In this document: piece after piece, positions 23,456 to 34,356 of the stretch
How the letters are laid out: each line of letters begins with the position of its first letter
Position numbering within the stretch: the first letter of the stretch is position 1
Source of the DNA: Neostapfia colusana
Taxonomy: Eukaryota; Streptophyta; Magnoliopsida; Poales; Poaceae
NCBI GenBank assembly: GCA_030760725.1
Contig: JASWHV010000011.1
Location: forward strand, 17,943,501-18,007,500
Length of the DNA stretch: 64,000 nt
Direction of reading: 5' to 3'
Notes under the pieces: model-generated
Told to the model about the DNA's origin: nothing
Seen by the model: the letters and a program-made list of their open reading frames with translations, nothing else
The model's database searches: none
Program-made: the position numbers and the translations under genes

Positions 23456-26400
23456 AGATTGCATATGGATTTAATTGTAAATATTTTACTAACAAGTTCT
23501 AATGACAAGTTTAAAATCTGGAACTCTGTTTAAGAATTTAAAATGGCACTGGTGCTAAGGTTTGGGTTTGGGTTAATCAATATAATTAAGTGCTAAGTGT
23601 TCTCCCCACTCATATTTTAAGCACCTAAGGAGGTTAAACACAAAAAGGATGATCCGGAGCTCCAATGGAGCTGAAAATTTTCATGTGAGTTCCTTGTCAC
23701 AAAAAAGTCATCTGGACCAAAATTTAGCACTTTTCATTGAGTGGTTTGTTCAGAACAATTCTCTAAGCAATTATGCAAAAAGGAATTATTTCTGAAGTAA
23801 CTCAAATGTTCATGCCAAACATAGTGAACTAAAATTTCAATTATAGTTCCTAGTACCTGCAGGAATTTTACTAGGATTTTTGGAGCTAAATTACCCAGAA
23901 CTAAATTTCTATGTTTTGGAAATTCTCTGAAAATGTTTCTGTATCCAATTAAACACAGCAACTTCAAATCCGAATTCCCCTAATAAAATCAACTCCAAAT
24001 GAGCTGAAATTTTTAAAGGAGTTTACTAACATCCTAAAGAATATTCTGGCAAAATTTGAGAATTTTCGGATGAACCAAAATCCCTCTAAAATTCTTTTGC
24101 TGAAAAGCTTTAAAGAATTTTTTTAGAATTAAATATTGACTTTCATACAAATTGGATTGCACATTTGGATAGAGCTGTTCAATATGAATTCAAATCAATT
24201 TTAATCACTAAATTTGGAGCTTCCTACTCAAATATATGACCTTTACAAGAATTTGGAGAGAACTGAAATGAGCTCTGTTCTATTTTTCCAATTTTCAGAG
24301 ACATAAAGAATTAACACCACATTTGGACAAGCAAATTAGATCCAATGCCTCTGAAATTTTTACTGGAGTTCAATAATATTTGGAAGGATCTCTTGCCAAA
24401 ATTTGGGCATTTTCCAATACACGTAACTCCTGGAAAAATTCCTGCAAGATTTACCTTATATGAATTAATGAGCCAAATCCAGCTATTTTCATAAATATTG
24501 GGCTGTACCCCTGGATAGTAATCCCTGGTAGGAATCCAAAAAAATTTGGTTGACAATTTTTGGACATTCCTACACAAAATTCTAGTTGTTCAAAGTTTGA
24601 ACTGAAATCTGGAATTCCTAAAATGTTTAAATGTCTGCTAGTGGGTCCCACCCGAGGGTGTGCTTCTTCAACCTCGAGCCACAGAGCACAGCGGCGGCGC
24701 GCGGCGGCGTGTGCCGGCGAGGGTCGCTCGATTGGATTCCCGGTCACCGGCCGAGCTGAAACTTGCCGCCCCCACATTATTCACCACGCTGAGTTCGTCA
24801 GTGGGGTCGCCGGCGGCCGAAGATAACCGGAAAAGGGTGCGCGACGGTGGCAGCGGCCGCTAGGGTTCCGGCATGGTCAGAAACCATATACACTGCATAA
24901 AAACGGTTGGGGATTGCTCGGAGAGCACCGTGAGAGCTTGAGGATGATGAAAATGGACGCCAAACCCTGTGAAAAGGCCGGAAACATCGAGCTCCACGGT
25001 GACCCGAGGCGATTTTACACTGGCGGCTAAGAAAACGGCTAGAACTTCCCCATTTCTTGATGCTTTTGCTTGGTTCTTTGTCCAGGAGGGGTGCTAGGAA
25101 GTTTGGAAGCTGTGTGCAAGCTTGCTCGAGCTCCAGTGGATCGTGCAACGAGAATTTTGGGGTAGACCGAGGCCTACCCGCATGCACTCGGTTTCGGGAA
25201 ACGGCAAAATTCTTGCTACCGGTTCTAGCAACGCTAAATGACCTCCGGCTACACGATCGGGACATGCAAGCGCACCTTTCATGTACAGCAAGTTGGGGAA
25301 GAGGGTGGCCGTGGCGCTCTGTCCACGGTGGCCTGACTTCGGTTTCTGCCGTTTGCTTCGGTTCTTGGCGCTGATCTTCGAATTATGGCCAACAGCAGCC
25401 CTGAGCGTCGGAGCTGAGCTGGGGATAACCTTGTACACACGTCGGCGCTACCTTTTTGTGTTGACAGCTAGAGCAAAGGAAGAGCACCGCCGGTGTGCAC
25501 TCGAGAAGAACAGAGGCGGCGCCGGCGGCTTGTTTTCGCGCGTGAGAGCAGAACAGGGACCTAGAGCACGAGCTGGGAGTGGCAAAATAGTCCTGTTGCA
25601 CTTGGGGTGAGGTGATCAGGACGAGCAAACTCAAGGAAAGCAGGAGGTGGAACCTGAGAGGATCGGTCGAGGTTGGCTGCGGAGCTGTCTCACGCGCGCG
25701 TGCACCGGGGGGAACATAGTCGGTTCACTGCACAGCCAATGACATGTGGGTCCTCTCATTTGATTTTTTTCACCACTGTGCTTTGAGATTCCCACACAAA
25801 CGTTGTCCAAATCACACCAAATATGGAGGATAGGCCAAACATGATGTGAGAAGTTTAAATATGAAATCAGATTTCAAAATTGTTCACATTTGGTCCAGTT
25901 TCTAAATTCAAATTTGAATTTGATCTCAAATAATGCTTTGAACAATTGATATGAGCTCAAGATTTCTCCAAATTTGGAACTTAAGATCTTTAATACTTGA
26001 GGAATGCAATGGTCATCTCACATATAGGCCTTTGGACAATCTGAACATGAATCCTTTTCAAAGATTCAAAATTGGGTTTAAATTTCCCTCCCCTCTACTC
26101 ATAGAGAATGTGCACATGAGTTGGATTTTTGAGTGAAATTCTTTCCTTGGGTTAACATATGTTCAGTATGAGGTAAAGAAAGTTTAGCTTTCCCCACATG
26201 TCCATGTTCGTGTTCATCATTTCATGTGACACAAACTCAAGTTATTTCTTTGCCTTAACATGTTTGAATTCAGCACGAATTCAAACATGATCATAATTCA
26301 CTACTTCTTAGCTCACCCTCAAATCAGAAGTTTGCCACCATAATCTCCTAACTTTCAAATATATGAGGTTCCATGTGTATCCAATAATTTGGTGGCACTT

Positions 26401-26645
26401 TGAGGTGAGCATCTGAGTCTAAGAATTTGCTTTTTATTCTTTCTCAAACACATGTATGATTTACACATGAGTTTAACTCCACCTTGATCCAACTCATTCA
26501 GATGAATGCTTGAACCCGTGTTGTTGAACCCCACGTATACCATCCCGTGTAAGAATGTTTTTGTATGTCCCATTTTCCATGAACCCGAAACACAATGACG
26601 TTCAAACATACGTTTCTTTACATTCACGTTTTTGGGACTTTTACA
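23456..26645 (-). repeat. Family L LTR, 5' part (minus)
   Basis: Aligns inversely with 51858 to about 54420 of element G. Examples are CAGTGGGTCCCACCCG at 24640 (inverse of 53560-53590) and GGTTTGGGTTTGG at 23560 (inverse of 54290). It ends GGGACTTTTACA at 26645, the inverse of an LTR start. Together with 21645-23455 it forms a 5.0-kb inverted LTR pair. Confidence 0.68.
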
Positions 26646-26960
26646 TACATAAGCAACAGGAGAAGAATATTTCGAGGACCATGTGGAGTACTAGGCGTGC
26701 GCACTACCGTCAACATGCCTGTGGAGTTGAAATTGGAGCCTGCTGTTTAGTTATTTACGCTGTCGTTTAGAGTCTTCCGCTGCAAGAATAAGTTAGATAT
26801 TAATGAGTGAGACATTGAGTCATTGTAATAAAGTACTTAAACACTGTTTATTCGTGGTTATATTCTGAATTCAGTTTGTGGATTACATGTGTATGTGTGA
26901 TGAACATCCTGGGCACACATATGCATTCACTTGGTTCATTTTTCGGAACCGGGTGTCACA
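26646..26960 (+). repeat. Element D 5' LTR remnant
   Basis: The last ~315 bp of the LTR, matching about 34085-34356. It ends GGAACCGGGTGTCACA, then the primer site. The upstream ~2.4 kb are missing. Confidence 0.85.
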
Positions 26961-26963
26961 AAT

Positions 26964-26977
26964 TGGTACCAGAGCCA
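26964..26977 (+). other. Element D primer binding site
   Basis: TGGTACCAGAGCCA, one base from the initiator-Met-type site, three bases after the LTR end. Confidence 0.82.
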
Positions 26978-27229
26978 TGTTGACCGTAGGACGCAAGACT
27001 AGGTAGAATGGACACTCTAAAACACATAGGAGCACCCCTCTAAACTGTTATTTTCGAAAATGTCTTGGTGCTGCACTTTACTTGTCAATTCAGCCACTGC
27101 AAAGTGCTATTTTCAGCCACTCTTTTTCTCTTCTTTTGGACATCAACACTTTTTCTTTCTTGCTTCATAGCTTCTGAAGTTTTGGAGCTATTTTCTTCTT
27201 CTCTAAAGTTTCTCATGTCCTAATTATAG

Positions 27230-28206
27230 ATTCCGGTGATTAGGAGCACAGCACGCATAAGGACTCGTCCACCACCACGTGGGAGTGCATTTAACCCCAT
27301 TGAGGTGTCCGATGGACCATATTGGGAGGAGGTGAAGATGGAACCTCATGATGAAGATGAAGTCAATAGCTCTATGCATGAGGAAGAGGATCTGGAATAG
27401 GTGGAACCATTTGAAGACGACATGGAGGATGATCCACAAGAACGGCATTGGTACGCACCTCAGGAGGAGTTTCACGTGGGCTTACACCCCATGGAGCCTC
27501 ATGAATCTATGTCGGAAGGAGATGAATCTGAAGAGGAGCCACCCCCTTATGAGGCCTAGAATGAAGGTGATTAACGGGCCAACCATTCAGTTCAGGAATT
27601 CCGGTCCAACAGAATGGAAGGAGGACACATATCCAAGGAGTTTAAAGAATTTCTGGATTGCTGCAGCTTATACCCGGAGTATCTTCTCAAGAAAGTCCCT
27701 CGTCTTGGACATGAAGAGTATGGAAGGCTGAAGTAACCATCCTATCTAACAGTAGGATTGTCACTCGTCACTTTGCACCCACAAGGAGAGCTACAAGGGC
27801 AGAAGCTATCGATGATGTTGCATGGGATGCACTCACCGGACTGTGCTACGCCTTCCGTGAGCAGCTTGAGAACACTAGTTTTGAGCTGAACCTGTATTGG
27901 AAGAGTGGTACAAGAGAGATCATTGGACCCCATGCAGGAGCTCCTTCCAACCCACGAGCTGCTGACAAGTCTCAGAGGTTGCTCGTGGAGTTGGGAAACC
28001 GCAATGCAAGCGCAAAAGAAGAGACCCGTTACCTCCGAAAGAAGCTGTACTTGTTGGAAAAACAGGAGGAGACTTGTGCCAACGCGGGAGCAAATGGAGC
28101 ACCAGCGTCATCTATCCCTACATGTACTGCCGACTCACCATGGCGTGTGCCCATGTATGGACCACCCCCATCACACGGCGAGAACAGCACCGGTTCTCAT
28201 GATTAA
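27230..28206 (+). pseudogene. Element D additional ORF upstream of gag (acidic, coiled-coil)
   Basis: Begins at ATT in place of ATG, directly after CATGTCCTAATTATAG; element F has an intact ATG at the matching place. About 325 codons with stops (for example TAG near 27397 and 27556, TAA near 27571) and frameshifts. N-terminus: Arg/Pro-rich, with RPPPRGSAFNPIEVSDGP. Then comes an acidic Glu/Asp-rich stretch (about 27325-27560), the motif GPTEWKEDTYPR, YPEYLLKK and PRLGHEEY, then AWDALTGLCYAFREQLE. A predicted helical segment (LRKKLYLLEKQEE) precedes the end GENSTGSHD. YPEYLLKK and AWDALTGLCYAFRE resemble YPEVLRQM of A and TWQAITCQSYANRG of B, supporting one divergent aORF family. Function unknown. 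Confidence 0.6.
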
Positions 28207-28487
28207 GTTTAGGATTCCCATTGAATAAGCTGTAATATGAACGCTTAGATCGTAGTAGCTCGGATAAGAGTGGTGTGCTGAATTTTTGTGATGATTTCTT
28301 ATGTTTGTGTGCTTTGGTGTGAGTTGTGGGATGCTTCTGCGAAAGTCCACATCCACACATAGTAGAGAGATGTGAGATGCTTCGTCACTTGTTCACATTC
28401 TCATATAGGCTGATATTAATAAAAGAAGTTGCTTAGTTCATACACCTTGATGCATATAGTTGGGAAATCGCTTGTTTCAATTCTGAA
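28207..28487 (+). other. Element D spacer and gag deletion point
   Basis: 28207 to about 28470 matches the aORF-gag spacer of element F (inverse of 45120-45396), including CACATCCACACATAGTAGAG. At about 28470-28487 it jumps straight into the protease C-terminal half, so gag, the zinc knuckle and the protease active site are absent. Confidence 0.65.
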
Positions 28488-31400
28488 TTCTACTCCGAGA
28501 GTAAGCATTAAAATAAGGGGGTAGACTTTATTGCCAACTATATTGTCTTGGATTCCCAAGGGATTGACATAATACTTGGAATGGATTGGTTAAGCAAGCG
28601 CAACAGAGTGATTCAATGTGCTCAGAGGATCGTGCAGTTGACGAGTGAGCACGGTACTCGTATTGAGTTTGAGGCAGCCCAACCTACAACCAAGAAGGCA
28701 CTTCTGAACCATATTGAAGAAGTGACATTGGAAAGCATTCCGGTGGTTCAAGAATATTCAGATGTGTTCCCGGAATAACTTCCAGGTATGCCACCTGACC
28801 GGAATATTGAATTTGCCATTGATTTAGTACCCGGAACTGCATCTATAGCAAAGAGGCCATATAGGATGCCTGCTAATGAATTAGTGGAGCTCAAGAACCA
28901 AATTCAGGAGCAGCTAGAAAAGGGTTTCATACGCCTAAGCTCGTCACCGTGGGGAGCCCCCGTGCTCTTCGTGGACAAAAAAGATGGAACCCAAAGGATG
29001 TGTGTGGACTATAGGTCTCTCAACGAAGTGACGATCCAGAATAAATACCCGCTGCCCCGCATAGAGGACCAATTCGATCAAATGAAAGGTGCCAGGATTT
29101 TCTCCAAGATTGATCTTCGGTCGCGGTACTTCCAGCTGAAGATTAAGCCCTCCGACATACCAAAGAATGCATTTCAAACACGTTATGGTTAGTATGAGTA
29201 TACCATTATGTCTTTTGGGTTAACGAATGCACCCGCATACTTTATGTAACTCATGAATAAGGTCTTCATGGAGTACTTGGACAAGTTCGTCGTGGTTTTC
29301 ATCGATGATATCATGGTGTATTCGAAAAGCGAGGAAGAACATGAAGACACTTGAGGTTGACGTTGCAGAAACTGTGAGGGCATCAATTGTATGCTAAGTT
29401 CAGCAAGTGTAAATTTTGGCTAAAGGAGATATCGTTCCTAGGCCACATCATATCAGAAGGAGGAGTATCGGTTGATCCCAGAAAAGTGGGAGATGTTTTG
29501 AAGTGGAACCAACCGGAGAATGTGAGAGATATTCGGAGTTTCCTTGGGATGGCTGGATACTACCGCCGGTGCATCAAGGATTTCTCCAAAATAGCAAAGC
29601 CTATGACTGAATTACTCATGAAAGGGAAAGCATTTCAGTGGACACCAGCGTGTCAAGAAAGCTTTGAGGAGCTAAAGAAGAGATTAACAAAAGCGCCGGT
29701 TTTGGTATTACCGGACGTGAGCAAGAGTTTTGATATATATATTGTGACACATCAAGACAAGGGCTTGGATGTGTGCTCATGCAAGGAGGACAAGTGGTAG
29801 CCTATGCATCGAGACAACTAAAGAAACATGAGCTGAATTACCCCATAGATGACCTGGAACTTGCAGCCGTTGTACATGCCTTGAAGATTTGGAGACATTA
29901 TATCCTTGGTCACCGATGTGAGATCTATACAGATCACAAAAGTCTCAAGTATATATTCACACAAACGGATCTGAATTTGAGGTAACGTCGATGGTTGGAA
30001 CTCATCAAGGATTATGATGTTGGAATAGCTATCACCCCGGAAAGGCCAATGTAGTAGCTGATGCGTTGAGCCAAAAGGGAGCATGTCACCAACTCACGGT
30101 GCGGGAGCTGCCACCCAAGCTTCGTAAGGAGTTCGAACGGTTACGTCTCAGGTTCTTGAACGAGATGGAGGTGATCGAACTGAACTCAATGCTGGAACAA
30201 GAGATACAAGATGGCCAAGCAACGGATGAAGAAATAAAGGAATACAAGGAAAGAATCCGACAAGGCATAGAGAAGGATTTTAAGGAAGACGGGAAAGGCA
30301 TGCTTTGTTTAGGGAAAAGGATTTGTGTGCCTAACGTGAAGCACATCCGCGACACGATACTAAAAGACGCACATGACTCGCCTTATTCCATACACCACGG
30401 CTGTACAAAGATGTACAAGGACCTGAAAACATGCTATTGGTGGGATGGTATGAAAAGGGATGTTGCTGAATATGTTGCCTTATGCGACACGTGCCAATGA
30501 GTGAAGGCTGAACATCAAAGACCCGGTGGACTGTTACAACCACTGAAAATACCTAAGTGGTAGTGGAAAGACATCAGCATGGATTTCATAGTCGGATTAC
30601 CACGTACTCAATCGGGCTACGACTCTATTTGGGTTATCATGGACCGATTGACGAAAACAGCCCACTTCCTTCCTGTTAGAACCAAGTACACCATCACACA
30701 ACTAGCCGAGCTGTATATGGAGCAAATCGTGTGTCATCATGGAGTTTCGAAGAGGATAGTTTCAGATCGTGGTTCTCAATTTACCTCTAGGTTCTGGAAG
30801 AAGCTGCATGAATCCATGGGTACATGGTTGAATTTCAGCTCTGCATATCACCCGCAAACCGACGGGCAAACTGAGAGAACAAATCAGATTTTGGAAGACA
30901 TGTTGAGAGCCTGCGCCTTGAAACATGGGCGTAGTTGGGATAAAAGCTTGCCATATGCTTAATTCTCGTTCAACAACAGCTACCAAGCCAGCTTGAAGAT
31001 GTGACCTTTCAAAGCATTGTATGGTAGACGGTGTAGAACACCGCTGTTCTGAAATGAGACAGGAGAAAGCCAAGTATTTGGACCCGAAGTGCTGCAAGAC
31101 GCCGAAAAGCATGTCCAAACGATACGTGAAAACTTGAAGACCGCCCAGTCACGACAAAAAGGGTTATGCGGATAATAGGCAAAGAAGATTGACCTTCGAA
31201 GTGGGAGACTTCATGTATCTTAAGGTATCGCCTATCCGAGGCCAACGACGGTTCAACGTCAAAGCCAAGTTAGCACCTCGCTACATCAGGCCATTCAAGA
31301 TTTTGGCCAAGCAAGGAGAAGTAACCTATCAACTGGAGTTGCCAATGCACCTCTCTGACGTGCATGACATGTTTCACGTATCCCAACTCAATATGTGCCT

Positions 31401-31665
31401 AAGAGTACCGGAAGAACAAGTACCGATGGATGACCTAGAGCTTCAAGAGGACATGACCTACGCGGAACACCCCTTCAAAATCTGGGACGTAAAGGAAAGG
31501 GTCACGAGAAACAAAGTGATCCGTTGGTGCAAGGTACGATGGAGCCATTACACGGAAGCCGAAACTACATGGGGAACGTGAGGAAGATCTCAAGGCATAA
31601 TTCCTGCATCTTTTCTCCACTCTATCGAATCTTGAGGGCGAGATTCATTTTAAGGGGGGTAGGTT
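28488..31665 (+). pseudogene. Element D pol (protease end, RT, RNase H, integrase, chromodomain-like tail)
   Basis: Starts in the protease C-terminal region (GIDIILGMDWL at 28560). RT: SSSPWGAPVLFVDKKDGT near 28940, KIDLRS near 29110 and the catalytic FIDD near 29300. RNase H lies about 29730-30060, with ELAAVVHALKIWRHY and TDHKSLKYIF. Integrase: HHCC finger about 30385-30500, Asp in MDFIVGLP (30580), Asp in VSDRGSQF (30765) and Glu in GQTERTNQ (30870). The tail carries YLKVSPIRGQ, PFKI and a chromodomain-like KVRWSHYTEAETTW near 31540. There are at least ten stops and several frameshifts (for example 28776, 29190, 29247, 29355, 29985, 30498, 30960). It is more decayed than B or F. Confidence 0.9.
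31650..31665 (+). other. Element D polypurine tract
   Basis: TTAAGGGGGGTAGGTT directly before the 3' LTR start TGTAACACCC. Confidence 0.75.
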
Positions 31666-31835
31666 TGTAACACCCTCAATTTCACTACCATGCATTGCAT
31701 ACATTTTTCATGTAGAGAAGCATTTGAAAAGAAGTAGAAATGGAGAAAGAACCATAGAAATGGAGAAGGGAATATAGAAATGGAGAAAGAAACATAAAAA
31801 TGAAGAGAAATGGGATAAAACCATGGCCGCATCTT

Positions 31836-32090
31836 AGAGATAAATCTTCTAGAAGAATTTTAGAGATAAAGCTTCTAGAAGAATTTTAGAGATAAATCTA
31901 CTAGAAGAATCTTGGGGATGAATCTTCTAGAAGAATCTTGGAGATAAAGCTTCTAGAAGAATCTTGGAGATAAAGCTTCTAGAAGAATATTGGAGATAAA
32001 CCTTAGAGATAAAGCTTCTAGATGAACCTTAGAGATAAAGCTTCTAGATAAGTTTAAAGATAGAGCTTAGAGATAAAGTTTTGGAGATAA
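31836..32090 (+). repeat. 26-bp tandem array with heat-shock-element-like cores
   Basis: About nine to ten units of the form AGAGATAAAGCTTCTAGAAG plus AATCTT, with two half-length units. Five units carry a perfect TTCTAGAA (TTC-nn-GAA), followed by GAAT. This matches a heat shock factor binding core. The array lies ~125 bp upstream of the TATA box, in U3. Confidence 0.82.
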
Positions 32091-32215
32091 AACACACTGC
32101 TGGCCGCACCTCTTAGTGATAGAGTCCTTCTACTCCTCCAAACTGAGTAGGAGATTGCATCTCTTGGAGATAGAGTCCCTCTCCTCCTCCAAATTGAGTA
32201 GAAGATCTTCCCCCT

Positions 32216-32223
32216 TATAAATA
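32216..32223 (+). promoter_or_regulatory. Element D LTR TATA box
   Basis: TATAAATA in the context CCCCCTTATAAATACAG, conserved with the LTR of element F (CCCCTTATAAATAGAA). Confidence 0.7.
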
Positions 32224-34356
32224 CAGCCTTCCCTGGCCGCCATCTCTGCCAAAACAAGCGTGTTGCCCCCTGCTGCCAAGCCCTGGAAGCCACCCCTTTG
32301 CTGCTGCCTTGGCCGCAGCAAAACTATGCCCCGCCTTGCCGTCGACAGAGAAGAAGACACCTCCTGCCAAGCCCTAGCCGCGGCCCTATTCTTCTCCAAA
32401 GAAAAACCCCAGCTGCTGCCACTGCAAGGAAAGAAGTCCAGCTGCAAGGAGGAGAGGAGGAAGAAGAGAGGTAGGTCCCCGTCACCCCTCTTACCATGTC
32501 GCTGCTGTTGCTATGCATCCGTTTTCATCACCCCCTTCGAGCAGAAAATTTTGCGTGCGGACAGATCATGTTTTGATCGATTTTTGATGGTGGAATTGAT
32601 CTACATCTTGTGTCAAGATCATCACCACGTCGACACTTGATCCCAGCACCCTTGTTCATCATAAAACCCCAAGAAAGCCCATTAAAACATGCAAGAACAC
32701 GTACAAACTGGTTTCATAAAACTGCACTATAGGATTTGCATTCATCTACCCCATTGCATCTTGAGTAAAGTTTGTGCATGATGATTGATTGCTGTAAATT
32801 TTGTATGTGTGTGGTCGTGAGTAGAAGAAGAACAAGCTCAAGAGGCCATCTACGATGAACTACAGCACCAAGATTTCGAGACGCTTGAGCAATACGAACC
32901 ACGGGAGCAAGGAAAGTGCCCCTTGACCATATTGATCCCATGTTTTGAAACTGTTTTATTTGCGAAAACTCGTATGCTTGAGTCAACTTGATGGGACACC
33001 CTTTTTATAGGAGTTTACTAGTTTTGTTAACCATCCTTATCGTCGGGAAAGTTGATGAGTCGGGTATCGTCATTTTTCCTTTTTCCTTTGCTTAATTTAC
33101 GGGATACGGGAAGCTGAATTAAAACATGGTTAGCTACTGCACTCATATGAATAATGATGATGAGAATTTGATGATGTTGATAAGCATGGAATCAGGGAGA
33201 TCTAGGCAAGATTGGTTCATGATGTTGCTGAATGAGATGGTGGTTTACTTGCCATAGATCTAAGGACCGGTTCATGCGAGCACATGCCACGGAAACAGTG
33301 CCACCACAAGGCCAAATATGGGTGTGGCTTAGCTGACTAATTAGGTGTGTTTCTAGCTTGTTATGGAATGTTGGATGGCGTGGGGAATGGGAGTCGAGAG
33401 GGACTGCCCTGGGAACTTCATGGCACAAGAGGGGACCCGTGTGTGAGACAATGGAGATTCGAGCCTGCCGTTGAAACCTCAGTTGGTCCGTACATCCTAG
33501 TAGCCCCTTTGTAAAGGCTATTTTGTGATCTCTTGGCCATACACCGACGGTTGTGTACCGGTATAATGGAGGTTCTTTCTAGTCGTCGATGGGTGACGGA
33601 ATCACAAACTTGTGGGTAAAGTGGTGCCACCTCTGCAGAGTGTAAAACTATCATGATAGCCGTGCTTCCGGTCATCATCACCTGGCCAACTTTCATGATT
33701 AGAGGCAAAACTTGGGATGGATATTTGGGTATGGTCATTGGGATTGGTTTTAGGACTGTTTTGAGTCATGACAATGAATTTGGTTTCGGTTATATGAATA
33801 TGAGATGGTTATGAATATTTATGAGTTTGAGATGAACTTGAGAAAGATTATTGGCTGATTGAAGCATGATAAATGGTGAATTATGATGAAAGAATGTTGC
33901 TGAATTACTTGGTTATGTTGGGATTAAACTCATCTAGAGATAGTTGCTGTTTTTACCATGTTTATGAAATAAAATTTGCTTGCTGCAATGAGCCTTTTTA
34001 TTGCCTACCTTGTTGTAAGCTACATGTCATACTTTTTCCCGCACTTGCTGAGTACGACATGTACTCACCCTTGCATTACCACATATACATCAGCAACAGG
34101 AGAAGAATATTTTGAGGACCATGTGGAGTACTAGGCGTGCGCACCGTCAATATGCCTGTGGAGTTGATGTTGGAGCCTGCTGTTTAGTTATTTCCGCTGT
34201 CAATTAGAGTCTTCCGCTGCAAGAATAAGTTAGATATTCATGAGTGAGACATTGAGTCATTGTAATAAAGTACTTAAACACTATTTATTCGTGGTTATAT
34301 TCTAAATTCAGTTTGTGGATTACATGTGTATGTGTGATGAACATCCTGGGCACACA

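Larger units (their letters stand above)
26646..34356 (+). mobile_element. Element D: Ty3/gypsy chromovirus-like retrotransposon, gag deleted
   Basis: Plus-strand element with a 5' LTR remnant, primer site, additional ORF, protease-to-integrase pol with many stops, polypurine tract and a 3' LTR missing its last ~45 bp. Gag and the protease active site are deleted between aORF and pol. Pol and LTRs are related to those of element F. The 5' LTR is cut at 26646 by the inverted LTR block, and the 3' LTR abuts copia sequence at 34357. Confidence 0.88.
31666..34356 (+). repeat. Element D 3' LTR (3' end truncated)
   Basis: Starts TGTAACACCCTCAATTTC. It is homologous to the element F LTRs at both ends but differs in the middle of U3. 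It holds a 26-bp tandem array (31836-32090), a TATA box (32216) and a GC-rich R/U5-like part at 32220-32520. It lacks the final ~45 bp including the CA terminus. Confidence 0.88.

Noticed and set aside
20200..25700. Host gene exons in GC-rich ORFs (also 52500-53600 and 61500-62700)
   Set aside because: The same blocks recur in every family L LTR and peptides are not conserved between copies, except segments X and Y.
21645..26645. TIR DNA transposon
   Set aside because: The inverted ends are LTR starts, the interior is LTR sequence, and no target duplication or transposase is present.
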